Made by a program: the position numbers and the translations under genes. Below are positions 1-11,276 of a stretch of DNA of 64,000 nucleotides, in pieces; the stretch's first letter is position 1; each line of letters begins with the position of its first letter. A model generated the notes under the pieces. That model made no database searches. It saw nothing but the letters and a program-made list of their open reading frames with translations, and had not been told where the DNA came from. The stretch is from Pseudofabraea citricarpa. Taxonomy: Eukaryota; Ascomycota; Leotiomycetes; Helotiales; Dermateaceae. The DNA is taken from positions 496,001-560,000 of the forward strand of contig JAPWGK010000025.1 in NCBI GenBank assembly GCA_029641185.1. The letters are read 5' to 3'.

Positions 1-2529
1 TCTTCGAAACATCGAAGCAAAGTTCGATCCTTAGCCGCCTTTAAAATACTAGGCTTGTTTGTGAGGACGACCAAGTGCTTCTGCTCGAGCTTGTCTAGAA
101 CTACCAAGTCAGATAATGTTTGGCCAACTCTGATCTTCTTAAGAGCTGAGAGATTTCTCTGCTCGGACCCGTCTGTCAGGTGGCCGATAGGCAAGGTAGC
201 GCGGAGCCCGAGGCCTTGCAACTCCACGGAAATATCGTCGCTGTTTTTCTCTGTGACCATTGCAGATACCATTTCACCAATCTTGAGCTTCTTCAATGCG
301 TTTTGCTGTGTAATACCAAAAGTTGAAGGGTCTTTGCAAGAAACAGTCAGTTTCTTCGACTCCGAATCGACTTTGAGCACATGGACGTTAACAACTTGTC
401 CCACACGGAAATGTTGGCTTGGGTCTTGGATATATGCTTCGCTCATCTCCGAGACTGGTAGGAATCCTCGAACAGTGCCATAAAACTGAACAACAGCACC
501 GGTGGACAAGATGTTGATGATTGTTCCGGGACTCTGCATACCAGTTGCGATATTCTCATAAGATGTGAAAGGAGCTGCTTCCGAATTCACAAGTGTTTTC
601 TTGAGCGTCAGTCGAATCTGTCGCTTGCTAGAATCCGTTGATAGAACACGTGCTGTAACAGTCATTCCCTCCTTAAATTTCTTCTCTGGATGAAGGAGCT
701 GGACGTCAGCCATGTGTGCTTCGGGTACCAAACCACTTATTCCATCGGCCAAATTGACTAATACTCCACCGACACCGCTCGCGTTGACGACGATTTTCTC
801 AATCTTTCCCTTTACTATCTCAGCAATCTTAAGATCTTCGATCCTTAAAAATGCCTGCTCTAGGACCGATTGCTCAAAAGAAGCAAGATAAACACCATCC
901 ACGGAATTGTAGCCGATTATTCTGGCCTTGTGGACGGTACCCACTTTGTATGGGCCGGTGGATTCTGTAAGAGTATCAATCTTGCCATCTTTGACACGTG
1001 AGATATGCACAAATCCGGGGACACCCTTGACACCTACGTCGACAAAAAGTCCAACCCCATCCTCAACTTTCCGAACAATAGCTTCTTCTACCGTTGACGA
1101 AAGTGGTAAGAGATCCAGCGGGTTCTGCTTTTCTCCGTTTCTATTGGCTTGCTGGGGTGCAAGAGAGAGAACATGATCCAGTAAAGAAACACCAAGCTTT
1201 GGTGGATCGGCAGTAGGAAAAGTACATATGACTCTGCCCTTTATTTTGGCACCAAGCTTATACTTCTTCTCCAAGTCCTTGCCGCTCGCGCCAGCACCCG
1301 AGTGCATCAGATCCGCAGTAACATCAACCATTCCCATGACTTTGCCAGAAATACCCCTTGAAGTGATATCTGAAACCAGAATCTCGACTGCTGTACCAGG
1401 AAGAAAAGCATCGACAGTAGGAGCTTCTGAAAGATGGTTGAGCTTCTTCTGGTTGGCAATCTTCTGAGTGTCTGCAGAAAGCTTGACGGTCTTCCCATTG
1501 GAGCTCAGCCCAGTGACCATGCACAAGTAGACGGCACCCTCTTGTATGGTCGATAATTCTACATTCTGGCCCACTTCCTTCGAGGACATGAAACCTCGCA
1601 TATCAGAGCCTTCGAGACCAAGGTCCATAATCAGTCCATGGTCCTCGACACTAATCACAGACGCCATAAGAGTTGTGTTCGCAATCACGTTCTGGGCTGT
1701 GAGCGAATTGTTGGATTGTTGGGGCCGTAGGGACAACTCGATGTGGCGCCTCGCCTTTCCAGAAGTCGAGTCGTCGCTTGTCGAGACAACATAGGCACGG
1801 AGATACTGTCCCAAGGAGAAGATGTTTTCAAGCTCAACATCCTCTGCATCAGACTCGTCATTCTCTTCCTCCGACTTCTCTTCTGCCGCCGCAATCGCCT
1901 CGATTCTCTCGGTGATCTTGTCGGATATTGAGGTAATAGGGACATAACCGGTCAAGTTATTCGGTAAAGAAAGAGCAATGTCATGAGCGTTGATCTGAGA
2001 AATCTGGCCAAGAACAAGAGATCCAGGTACCAATCGCTGTTTTCATGTTAGCCTTGGAATGCTGCAGTCCACCATAACTCGAACATACTTTGTAGCTCAA
2101 ACCCTCAATCTTCACGCTGTCGTCTTCAGGCTCCTCAACCTCAGTGCCCTTCTTGCCCTTTCCCTTCACTTTCACCTTCTGCTTCTTTTTCGACGGTCCA
2201 GATTCTCCAGCACCATCTCCCTGATCGGCCTTGGCAGATTTTGCACCCTGCTCGAACAAAACATCTCTCGTAGCTTCGATCTGGATCTGCTTGTGTTCCA
2301 ATGGGGTCAAAAGACTAGCACCACCTCGAGGAAAGGCTACCTCCTCCTCTCTAACCCTTGATATTTTCGGTACATGGGGGACCTTTGGCCCAGTCGTGGG
2401 CTTTGCGTCGTTTTCTGACTTCTCCTCTGGGCGGGGTCTCTTCGACGGCCGGTCGTCTGCTCCTGCGGGCTTCTTTGAGCGCATAAACGAATCGTTCGTG
2501 GGAGCGCTTTTCCTCTTTATGGGCCCCAT
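1..2529 (-). CDS. rrp5: rRNA biogenesis protein RRP5, N-terminal part (runs off the left edge)
   Basis: RRP5 is a nucleolar scaffold needed for early cleavages of pre-rRNA for both ribosomal subunits. Exon 1 is 2529..2089 (147 codons). A 52-nt GT-AG intron (2088..2037, GTATGT donor, GCTAAC branch) follows, and exon 2 from 2036 stays open to base 1, giving about 825 residues of a protein usually 1,700-1,800 long. The N-terminus is basic and disordered ([10 protein letters not shown], then a Lys-rich run near residue 115). It is followed by successive S1 RNA-binding repeats with the typical rhythm, for example [57 protein letters not shown] and [20 protein letters not shown]. The C-terminal S1 repeats and HAT/TPR domain would lie left of the window. 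The gene is divergent from the hydrolase starting at 2844. Identity is from the S1 array plus the fungal RRP5 leader; frame and intron were read directly. Confidence 0.93.
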
Positions 2530-2843
2530 AATGAAATATGAATCAGCAGCAGCTGGTTCGGGGCAATGGTTGAGCAGGTTTTAAAAAAGAAAACCTGGGG
2601 CCTCGTCCCGTCTCGTACGCGATGCCAAAAAGTTGCAGCCAAAAATTTATCGGTCGGATAAGCTAGCGGCCGCGCCAAGAGATTGATTGTGGCGGGAGGC
2701 TGGAGTGAAAGGGAAGCTGCCTGCTGGAAAGTGCATGTGTTGTATCTGGAAGCACCAAATCACCGAGGACAACGTCAATCTGCTCCGTTGTCTTCTCCCT
2801 TGCCCGCCTGAGCAGTAACTTCATCCACAACACCACAGATTTA
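2530..2843. promoter_or_regulatory. divergent promoter between rrp5 and the lipase-like gene
   Basis: The two start codons face away from each other with 314 bp between them, so this segment must hold both core promoters. It contains pyrimidine-rich stretches but no TATA box or other element I can name with confidence. No third gene is visible. Confidence 0.5.
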
Positions 2844-5609
2844 ATGGGACCGTCACGGAAGAAGTCGAGACCAAATCCTCCCAGGGTCGAAGATCCTCCG
2901 CAGACCGAGGTCACTGCAGCGAGCGAGGGGTCCACAGCCACGCCTGCGCCGTCAACATCGAGGGCAGGAACCATATCTGCGGCCAGCGAACATGGCGAAG
3001 GCGAAGCTCCTCAGGACGATGCACATATGCCTATGAAGGAGAAGAAAAGGGAGTCAAAAAGCGATGCGAGCTCTACTAAGACGGTCAGTACTCCTCGCCC
3101 TATGACGTTGGTGGAGCATGGGGAAGGAAGTCCAAGTATAAAGGCTGATGTTGTTATTGTATTTACAGTTACGATCAACGAAGAGCTGGTATGGAGGGAC
3201 CTGGCCCCGTCTGCAAAAGTCCATCGCTTCGACCAAGGTCGCAAGAGAGAGCATATTAGCAGATAAGCCCAAGAACGGTGTCGCAACAGCAGATTTAAGT
3301 CGGTTCGAGCCACGCAAGCCACCTGCGTCTACGCCTGATGGAAGACCGCCATCTATGTATCTAGGGAAGAGCAAGGAGACGTCTGATATCACCATGGGCG
3401 GGACTTTGGAGGCAGACAAGGCAGCGGAAGATCTGGCAGATACCGCATCCAGCCAGAAGCCGGCCCCAGCCCCAGTGAAGGACGAACCCACAGCACCACC
3501 ACCAGAAGTTCCAAAGCAAGTAGAACTTGTTAAACCGGCAGAGCCCGAACTGAATACCGTGCAGCGGCCTGCGACAGCTTCGGGCTGGCTAGGATGGCTA
3601 GGACGACCCGATGGCTACAACCCAGTCAACACAACTGATGAGCCACAGACTGTCAAGGAGCCAGAGTTGCCTACTGCTACTCAAGATGGCGTAAATGAGC
3701 AGTCGAGTACCGAGCTTGCACCTCCTGCTTCAAATGAAGATTTAAAGCCAGCTAAGCCAGCTGTAACCTCAACTTCTTGGTTTGGGTTTTGGTCGTCGGC
3801 CGAACCTGTTGATGCACCAAAGGAAGACCTTGTTCCTGTCAAAATAACTGAGGAAACATCGGACGTAGCCATGACCGATGCTCCAGCTGAAAACACTCCT
3901 GCACAACCCGCAGCTGGGTCTAGTTGGGCATTTTGGTCCTCAGCGGACACTACCAAGAAGGACATTAATACTCCCGAAGCGCCAAAGCAAACTGGTGAAC
4001 TTGCCGTGACTGGAGAACCATCTCAAGATAAACCGGAACCTGCACAGACTAAACCCACAAAGGAGAATAAGAAAAGCAAGGCGAGTAAGCGAGTACGGCC
4101 ACAGTCTGTTGAAATAGACGAGGCTACGAGAAAGGCTGCTGCTTCTCAGCCTGCCGTGCCACCAACAAAAGCAGCTCCAACGACAAGCCCTGCTCCCTCG
4201 AAGACGGCTCCTCCTAACATTTTAATACCTTCTGTCCGAGGCACATATCACATGATGGAGAATCCTTCAATACTACAACAACTCGCTCGCATACTGCAAC
4301 TAAGCCAACAGCGCCCTGTCAAGCATGTATTCCTTTCTAAGGATCCGCCAAAGATGAAGAAGGCTTTGGCAATTGGTATCCATGGACTATTCCCAGCTCC
4401 TCTTTTGCGAACTGTTATAGGTCAACCAACAGGGACCTCCATCCGCTTCGCCAACCATGCTGCAGCTGCTTTAAGAAGATGGGCTGACCAGCACGGGTGT
4501 GAAGCATGCGAGATTGAAAAGGTCGCTCTCGAGGGCGAGGGCAAGATAGCTGAGCGAGTTGATAATCTATGGAAACTACTATTGAACTGGATCGATCATG
4601 TTCGCAGCGCAGATTTTATCTTGGTTGCTTGTCATTCGCAAGGTGTTCCAGTTGCAATGATGCTTGTTGCAAAGCTTATAGAGTTTGGGGTCGTGACATC
4701 AGCACGAATAGGAGTTTGTGCTATGGGTGAGTAGATGCTCTTGAGGTGCTGTCATATTTTTACTGATTTTATTTCAGCGGGCGTATCCCTTGGTCCATTT
4801 GCAGACTACAAATCCAGGTTGTTTAGTGGCTCGGCTGGAGAGCTCTTCGAATTCGCTGATCCTGAAAGTGTTGTTTCTAAGCGATATCAAGATTCTCTTC
4901 GAGTTGCCCTCAAATATGGGGTTCGCGTCACGTATTGTGGGAGCATCGATGATCAATTAATATCAATGGAAGTAAGTCAGCCTATCTTTCCATTGCATTA
5001 TCCCTGCTAACTTATAAAGTCATCGATCTACTCCACAGTCAGTCACCCATACATATACAGGGCGGTTTTTATCGATGGTCGCATTCATGCACCTGATTTG
5101 TAGGTGTCTTTTTCTGCTTGATTTTGTGATCAGCACTAATACGCATCTGTAGTATTGCCCACCTTGTTGGCTTCGCTTTGAAACTTCGAAATCTGGGTGT
5201 TTCTGATCATGGTTTGATTCGAGAATTGTCAGCACCCCTTGCAGGAAGTTTATACACGGGTGAAGGTCACTCCAGATTGTATGATGATGAAAAGGTCTAT
5301 GAGTAAGCTTGTCTTTTATCTGATTATTAGCACAATTCTAATCTCAACAGTCTCGCCGTCGAGTTTGCCCTTGAGACCACATCCGTTGGTGAAGTTCAGC
5401 TTGAAGTGCAGAAGTATGAGATTCCCAGCAACGCCAACCCCTACGTTCTTCCGTGGATCATGCGCGGCCTTCTCGAGGAAGAATTCGTCAAAACAGAACT
5501 AAGCACCGAGACAGAAGAGCTGTTGAAGCAGTTTGATGACTGGAAGCCATCGACCAAGGTATTAAAGGATGTTAAATATAGATTAGAGGCTGTTAGGTCC
5601 AAGCTATGA
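2844..5609 (+). CDS. alpha/beta-hydrolase (lipase-like) protein with long disordered N-terminus
   Basis: Six exons: 2844..3083, 3169..4726, 4778..4971, 5020..5099, 5153..5302, 5351..5609 (826 aa). Every junction keeps frame with GT-AG signals (GTCAGT, GTGAGT, GTAAGT, GTAGGT, GTAAGC donors). Residues 1-450 are Pro/Ala/Glu/Lys-rich and presumably disordered, with repeated aromatic patches (SWYGGTW, GWLGWLG, SWFGFW, SWAFW) at spaced intervals. From about 475 a folded domain begins (ALAIGIHGLFP). It holds a nucleophile elbow CHSQG with Ser at about 570, a variant of GxSxG, and a late IAHLVGFALKL segment. The layout resembles the yeast Mil1/YFL034W type of putative lipase, an AP-1-associated trafficking protein, but that match is from memory and weak. 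I infer an intracellular role because no signal peptide is visible. The start was chosen as the first ATG after the divergent promoter. Confidence 0.85.
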
Positions 5610-6323
5610 AATGACTGGATACGGGGCATTGAATGGCGCAAGAGCATAGGGTAGACAAACTTGGTTCGGGGTCGGCTAGGTATACATAGGTGCTCGGGAA
5701 GGCGTTTGTAGAGTTATGAAGTATGAAATGACATGATACCCAGGCACCCATTACTTTGTGTACAGACTCGGCCATATTTACTGTAGAGGAGGCTGATCTT
5801 CTTCAGCTCTAAGCGTCCCTGCTGTAGTGGTGTTGCGCAGCAGCAGCAGCAGTGGCTTTTGTACTTGATCGGTCTTTCGTCAATTTCCACAAACTTTGCA
5901 TCTAGGCCATTCTGCGTCAAGTCGCACGAAGCCTAAATCACGCAGAATTTCGGAAAGTGCTGGATAGTTCTCAGCCGCAGTCCAGATGGCGCAGCAGATT
6001 GGCAGATAAGTCTACCGATAAACTTGGCATATCGCCTCGCGTCTCACCTCCCGCTTGGCACCCCAACGAAGGCGGCGCGGTCAGCAACTCTTGTCGCCTT
6101 ACAAGGCTTGAGTCGTCGCTAAAACTGCCTCGATCCAAGCCAAGCTGAAATGTATTTCCCATTCGGGCCATATCAGAATTCTTACGACTCGATAGATGGC
6201 GTTTTGGCGTTCTGTGGGATTATATCTGGTGGATAAAGGAGCTCTGGCTGCCCTCCACCTTTTCTTTCCCTTACAGCTTTTACTGATTCCAGCTTTGTAT
6301 TTCTCCCCTCGCTAGTACTCATA
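5610..6323. other. intergenic spacer without a supported gene
   Basis: This is the 3' flank of the hydrolase and the promoter of the GPI protein. Short open frames here lack splice signals, homologous motifs or codon structure. A (CAG)n-like run near 5837-5855 is the only repeat seen. Confidence 0.6.
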
Positions 6324-7159
6324 ATGTTTTTCACCAAACAATCCTCGCTTTTCTCGATTGGCTTCTTGGCTGCTACATGTATTGCTGTTCCACAGGAAGA
6401 AAAACGCCAAACCGAGACGTGCGATGCAGGGTTTACTTTATGTCCTCCTGCTACCAGCTCTAGCGGTACGAGCTCTGGCGGTGCCTCGACTGGCTTCTCA
6501 CCAAGCCCGTTTGCATATACGGGTCCGTCGACCTTCGACTTCATTACAAGCATTGGAACATCGGTCTCTGCAGCTGCTAGTAAAAGAGCTCTAAGGAAGA
6601 GAGACGGCACATTGTGCTGCAATCAAGTCCTAGAGTGTCGAATTCTTACTGATTATTCCTTATATATCTGCTATGTACGTTGGGTGTTTTTATTCCACAG
6701 TCCTAAGATATTTGCCGTGTGTGACTTACGCATTAGTAGGATAACGACACATCCGATTACTACCTCGTCGACGGCTCGAATGGCAATGCTCAGACGGGTG
6801 AGTTTTACGACGCCAGTGATGACTCGAATATGAACCTCCTCACGGGAGATTACGTCTATCCCAACGGCACCCGTGGGAACGTCTATGATAACTCAGACTT
6901 ACCTCGCCCCACGGTGACTGCGCCAACACCAGAAGCCACGGGCAACGTGGCGAGCCAGAAGAATTACGAGGATCCTGGCTCAAGCTCTACTACATCTACC
7001 GCAACGTCTGGTTCTTCGTCGAGTACGAGTTCTGCCTCTGCATCCTCTTCCACTGCAAACTCTGCTTCGCCATTATCTATACCTAGTTATGGATACCTGT
7101 CAAGCGTTTTAGTTTTGCCTTTGGTATCAGTAGCTATTGGAACTTTGTTGTTGTTTTAA
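6324..7159 (+). CDS. GPI-anchored serine-rich cell-surface protein
   Basis: Two exons, 6324..6674 and 6740..7159, joined over a 65-nt GTACGT...TAG intron (256 aa). Using the earlier AG at 6736 or 6700 gives an immediate stop, so 6739 is the acceptor. Residues 1-22 form a signal peptide (FSIGFLAATCIAV), followed by a Lys-Arg site that could be cut by a Kex2-type protease. A small cysteine-containing domain follows, with the pattern LCC...ICYDN...YYLVDGSNGN...TG...NLLTGDY...NGTRGN. I recognise this as a recurrent fungal secreted-protein module (ICYD/LPDGS/TGDY/NG..GN). After it comes a Ser/Thr-rich stalk (about residues 190-230) and a hydrophobic C-terminus preceded by small residues, as expected for GPI attachment. 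It probably sits at the plasma membrane or cell wall; no enzymatic function can be assigned. Confidence 0.85.
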
Positions 7160-7415
7160 AGATGAGATGACTTGTTATCTATAAATTGGTCAGGAAATTC
7201 TGCATTTATACTCTGGGACTGTAATACTTATATACCTAGATAGCGTAAATTTCAAATAAACTCGGCATATACAAAAAACTATGTTATGGTCTCCGGCCAC
7301 AAGACTTTTACTAGTTGTGTATTGATTAAACAATAATTGGAACAGGAAGCTGGGTTAAAATGGTATTTTACAGATACATACTTCGTTATTAATGTTACTG
7401 CTATTAAGACACTTA
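7160..7415. other. intergenic, 5' flank of MITE
   Basis: AT-rich sequence between the GPI-protein stop codon and the first MITE. No gene is seen. Confidence 0.5.
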
Positions 7416-7713
7416 GGGCCTGGTTGGTTGACGAATAGAGCCCCCATTTACTTTTGAGATAGGGCTTATTCGCGTAACCAACTACTATAACTTTGTAAAA
7501 TAGCTTTTACTCCCGATTCGGTTGATAGAATAGCTTTTACCCGCGCCTATACAAAAAAACAGAAGTAGCTTAGGAGGTTAATAAAAAGTGAAATACTAAG
7601 AAATCTCGTTTTAGTAACCAAAAGGTAGGTTATTTCAAGACTAAGTAGTAGGTTATTTGACAGCCTGATTCGGGAGTAAAATGACAGCCATTTATGTTTT
7701 GCTAACCAGGCCC
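7416..7713. mobile_element. Tourist/PIF-Harbinger-like MITE, 298 bp
   Basis: The ends are inverted copies: GGGCCTGGTTGG on the left and its counterpart GGGCCTGGTTAG read from the right. Both are flanked by the trinucleotide TTA (7413-7415 and 7714-7716). A TTA target duplication with GGGC-starting termini is the hallmark of PIF/Harbinger and Tourist-type MITEs. The interior is non-coding and AT-rich. Boundaries are read directly; the superfamily is from known family hallmarks. Confidence 0.82.
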
Positions 7714-7753
7714 TTACGCTTTCTATACTTGGTGGTTTTAGTAATATAATATA

Positions 7754-8143
7754 ATCGTCGGTTCCACGCGTGGCACTCCTACTAGCGCTTCGCTGGTAGT
7801 CGGCGAAAGCGAGTATATACTAGAAAGCGAGTACGTACTAGGCTATTTCCAGGTGTATTTAGTAGCTAGACTTATAAAACTTGGAGGTTATATACTTCTG
7901 ATACTAATAGATCGATATATCTAAGAATTAGATACCTTTTCTATAGTGGTTGGTTATTATTTAGGGGTTCGGATTTTGAAGAGTAAAATCTGGCTTTTTT
8001 CAGATTCTTCGCTTATTTTTTGGTGTAGTTTTCATTTTTGGGGGTAATTTTTGGTGTAGTACGTACTCGCTTTCTAGTACGTACTCGCTTTCGCCGACTA
8101 CTAGCGAAGCGCTAGTAGGAGTGCCACGCGTGGAACCGACGAT
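7754..8143. mobile_element. 390-bp MITE with 87-bp terminal inverted repeats and TA target duplication
   Basis: Bases 7754-7840 and the reverse complement of 8057-8143 match over 87 bp with three differences. Both ends abut TA (7752-7753 and 8144-8145), which suggests a Tc1/mariner/pogo-type origin. Inside each arm is a hairpin-forming segment (CTACTAGCG-CTT-CGCTGGTAG) and a doubled GAAAGCGAGTA..TACTA motif. The central 216 bp are AT-rich and non-coding. At 390 bp it is shorter than the length usually quoted for efficient RIP, which may explain its good preservation. Confidence 0.85.
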
Positions 8144-8211
8144 TACTGAAGAATTAAGTGCTTGTTAAAAATTTTGAGAAATATTTTGCTTTATAGCGGA
8201 ACAAAAAATGC

Positions 8212-8216
8212 AAAAA
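8212..8216 (-). terminator. RNA polymerase III T-run terminator of the 5S gene
   Basis: Five consecutive T residues on the transcribed (minus) strand directly follow the 5S 3' stem, as expected for Pol III termination. Confidence 0.7.
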
Positions 8217-8334
8217 CATACAACAGTAGGTATTCGCTGGTGGTCACCCACCCAACTACTAATCTACCGATCTGAGGCTTATGTATGGCAGAGCGGACGG
8301 GATGCCCAGTTCTCCTCAGTCTGTGGTCGTATGT
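8216..8334 (-). rRNA. 5S rRNA: 5S ribosomal RNA
   Basis: The minus strand from 8334 down to 8216 gives a 119-nt 5S rRNA. It begins ACATACGACC, has the conserved GGAGAAC, CATCCCGTCCGC and AGTAGTTGGGTGGGTGACC blocks with CCACCAGCGAAT, and ends GTTGTATGT. The termini pair as helix I. It closely resembles the Neurospora 5S. A single gene copy away from the rDNA is normal for many Pezizomycotina, where 5S genes are dispersed. It lies 72 bp from the TA-flanked MITE. Confidence 0.95.
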
Positions 8335-9006
8335 GGAAGCGTTTACTCTACAACAATATATTAAACATGTGATTAACGTCGATTGCCTACTACAAGCGAG
8401 GAACTTGAAGGTTGAGTCTAGTGGTTCTTAATAGAGAGTGGTTCCGTTAGTATAATTGTCAAGATACCCACCCAGTATTTGAATATAGGTGGTATATGTC
8501 TCGATACTCCATGCAATTCTCGGTTTTGTAAAAGCAAGTGTGTTATATGACGCCAGCAGTTGATGAACATGTAGCGCGAGAAAACACAGTGTATTATATG
8601 AGAAAAAAAAATCTAGGTAAAATCTTCGCTCGGTCCATTTCATAGTTCTGATTACTACTCTCTTAGGAGTCTGACAAGTCTTGAGACGACTATATCCTAG
8701 TTTGATATCTCGAACCCTCAAACTGTGACCATGAAAATTCGTTGCTTGCTCACAAGCGACTTGGAAAAGAATCAACCTAAGAATTTCAATAATTTCAGAT
8801 TATGCTAACATTTGGTTATGCGCAAAGCTGTTCATAGCTTGACATCTGCTCTAACTTCTCCTTTGCCTCGATATGTGAAGGAAGACGACTAGCCAGTTCA
8901 TAACTAAAAATATATTTGAGTAAACCCGATCCAAAAAGCATCATTATCTTGTATCAAGTGTTCTTCTGAGCCAAATAAATCGCGCCCAAAATGCAAGGCG
9001 TTCCGC
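8335..9006. other. intergenic region, no supported gene
   Basis: 5' flank of the 5S gene and 3' flank of the PAQR gene. A 115-codon open frame on the minus strand (8428-8775) has no recognisable motif, no splice context and AT-driven composition; I do not regard it as a gene. Confidence 0.55.
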
Positions 9007-10406
9007 CTAAATGCATGGACTTGTACTAGTATGAAGATGATCAAATGCCCTCAGTAAGCCAGCCATGTGTGCTAGCCCAGCGAAGATAACCATAAAATGA
9101 AGTATCTGATGACTGCCACCAAATAAATCGTGTCTTCGGGGATACCATCGTTCAGGGACCTAAAACTCGTCAACGAATGCAATGTGAAATATTCAAGCAA
9201 CCAACCCGAGTTGCATAAGCCACAGCGCCTATTAGATTGAGGATTCCCATCAATCCCATCCACTTCAAACTCATTCTGCGATCCTGAATCTCCCAACCAT
9301 GGATCATAAGTCCATGAATGATGAAGACTATTGCAGATAGACCCAGGCCAGCATACATTGCAGCCCGATACGGTCGATGTTGTGGGCGGCGGAATCTTGG
9401 GCTGAGAGTCGTAGCTATACAGGCAGCGGCTAGCACGGTAACCTGATACTGTTAAATTAGCTTTCACGCTCTTGAATTCTGAAGCATAAGAGTACAAAAT
9501 AAAATACATCAAAAACCGGAGTGACTAACCACCGACCAGTAAAGCTTCTGGAGCTTCGGGTCGCAATAGAAGCCATAGTAGACAGAAGGAATGGTCGATC
9601 CCCACATCAGAATCACCACACCTACATAATCGAGCTGAAGTCCCTGTGCTGCGACTGTTTCGCTATGGTTTGCTATAGTATGGAAGCTGGCCATAAGGTC
9701 AATTGTTTATAATGCAAATAAATCATATGGGCAAAGTCCATACCAGGCCGAGAGAAAGAAGCATATAGCAACGCCGAAAAAAAAGGTTGAGAAGACAACG
9801 ATGTCGCCTAATTGAGCATTGGAATATCGAGGAAACACTGTGCTGTAAACGTAGGATAGAAGTGTGGCGAAGAGGACGGCCCCAAAGAGATGGGAATAAA
9901 TGTTCACTATAGCAGTTCCGCAAGTTAGGGGGGAACACACTTGAGAGGAGGTACATACCAGTCTCATTATGGATGTGTCTCAAGCTTCGTAGAGACTGGC
10001 GGAAAGACCCAGACACAGGGCTGCTTGCACTGTTAGAACACAGCGCTTTAGTAAAGAATGTGCATTAGGCCTACCGATACCCGGAAAGTATGAACTCATT
10101 ATCTCTGCTGGGCTCTTAGATTACGCTGGAAAGACTATATGCTCAAGAGAATGACTGACTGCTGCCAAGGTGCTTTAAATAAAGCGGTCAGCCGGAGTAC
10201 ACAAAGTTCTAATTACACTACTTACGCAATTCATGCCATTCTAGGAGTAAAAGGGGATTTATCCGGTCTCTTTCATTTATCGGGTCTTCCGATGATGTAC
10301 CAATCTGTGAAGGACGGTTGTCTGTAATTTGATAGGATGCTGGCTGATTGACGCCCGAACGAAGTGAGGTGCGCTTGCGTGAGTGGCACGTCGAAGTGTG
10401 TACCAT
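9007..10406 (-). CDS. PAQR/adiponectin-receptor-like (Izh/hemolysin III) 7-TM protein
   Basis: Seven exons (minus): 10406..10226, 10114..10075, 10020..9959, 9906..9744, 9686..9530, 9442..9206, 9159..9007; 330 aa. The PAQR signature is complete: LEWHEL, DNEFILSGYRPVSGSF, then RHIHNETVNIYSHLFGAV, FLSACFHTIANHS with the conserved Ser-x3-His, and a C-terminal loop RVPERWYPRRHDLFGGSHQI with the second metal-binding His pair. These residues form the zinc site of the family, whose members (adiponectin receptors, yeast Izh proteins) act as membrane-embedded ceramidase-like hydrolases or sensors of zinc and lipid status. Seven hydrophobic segments are present. The acceptor of intron 5 is ambiguous by 6 nt (two in-frame AGs); I used the one giving SVVTVLAA. 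It is the first gene in a run of minus-strand membrane/lipid genes. Confidence 0.9.
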
Positions 10407-11276
10407 GTTCGCTCTGTAATACCAGTGAAAACTCGGTCAAGGGATTAAGAGAAGAGGCCGAGGGAGAAAAAAAGTATTATTCGGGAATCAGCAATATACT
10501 AGCGAGCTCGAAAGTAAATACTGTCCAAATAATGTCTCATATGAGCCAATATATAAGGTATGTGAGTTCTCACCCCCTACTTCGTCATTTTCTCATTCCG
10601 AGTTCTTTTGAAATGCACGCCATTTGCAATTGCCACCAACAGGACAGCTACTACCATAGGGTATGTCGTCCGTCCTTCCAGACGACGGGCATTCTTACTA
10701 TTGTAGTACCAATACCGTTACATATAACAGGTATACGAATGATCTGACACACATATTCCATCTTATTGTTGTTCGTGGTAAGAAGGAGCGGTATGACGGG
10801 AAGAGCTAGGCCGAGACTGTGGCCGACAAAATTGGGCGAATCAGAAAGTAGAAAATAAATTCTAGGATAACCTCAGGAAACTGAAGTGTGAGTTTCAATA
10901 AGCTCGAGTGGCGAGTTATCTGTTGGGTAGCTTTTCGCGAGAAGAAAGCAGGAAACTGGACTTAGATATCAATAGAAGTTGTATCGACTTGGAGATTCCC
11001 ACGGTGGCTATTGTTCTTAACTGATATCTGACCGGAGTTATAACACCCATACTTAGGGTCGAGATTAATGAAAGCACATCATTACGAGACATTTTCAGAA
11101 GTGTTGCTCTTATCAAGGGATAATAATTTTTAGTTGGCATGCGTGGAGGACATGTGTCTCGGAAACAACACTGAAGAGACGCGCAAAATATTTGATTCTA
11201 AGACAACGTTCTTTACTTTGAATGATATCAAAAGATCAATTTTATGTATCTCAAATAGTCTGTTGCCAACCTTATT
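10407..11276. other. intergenic region, no supported gene
   Basis: Promoter of the PAQR gene and 3' flank of the patatin gene. Open frames on both strands lack motifs and splice context. Confidence 0.55.

Noticed and set aside
8428..8775. 115-codon open frame on the minus strand
   Set aside because: No motif or splice context; the AT-rich composition and position between 5S and PAQR suggest chance.
10364..10747. 127-codon plus-strand frame
   Set aside because: Overlaps the first exon and promoter of the PAQR gene on the other strand and encodes no recognisable domain.
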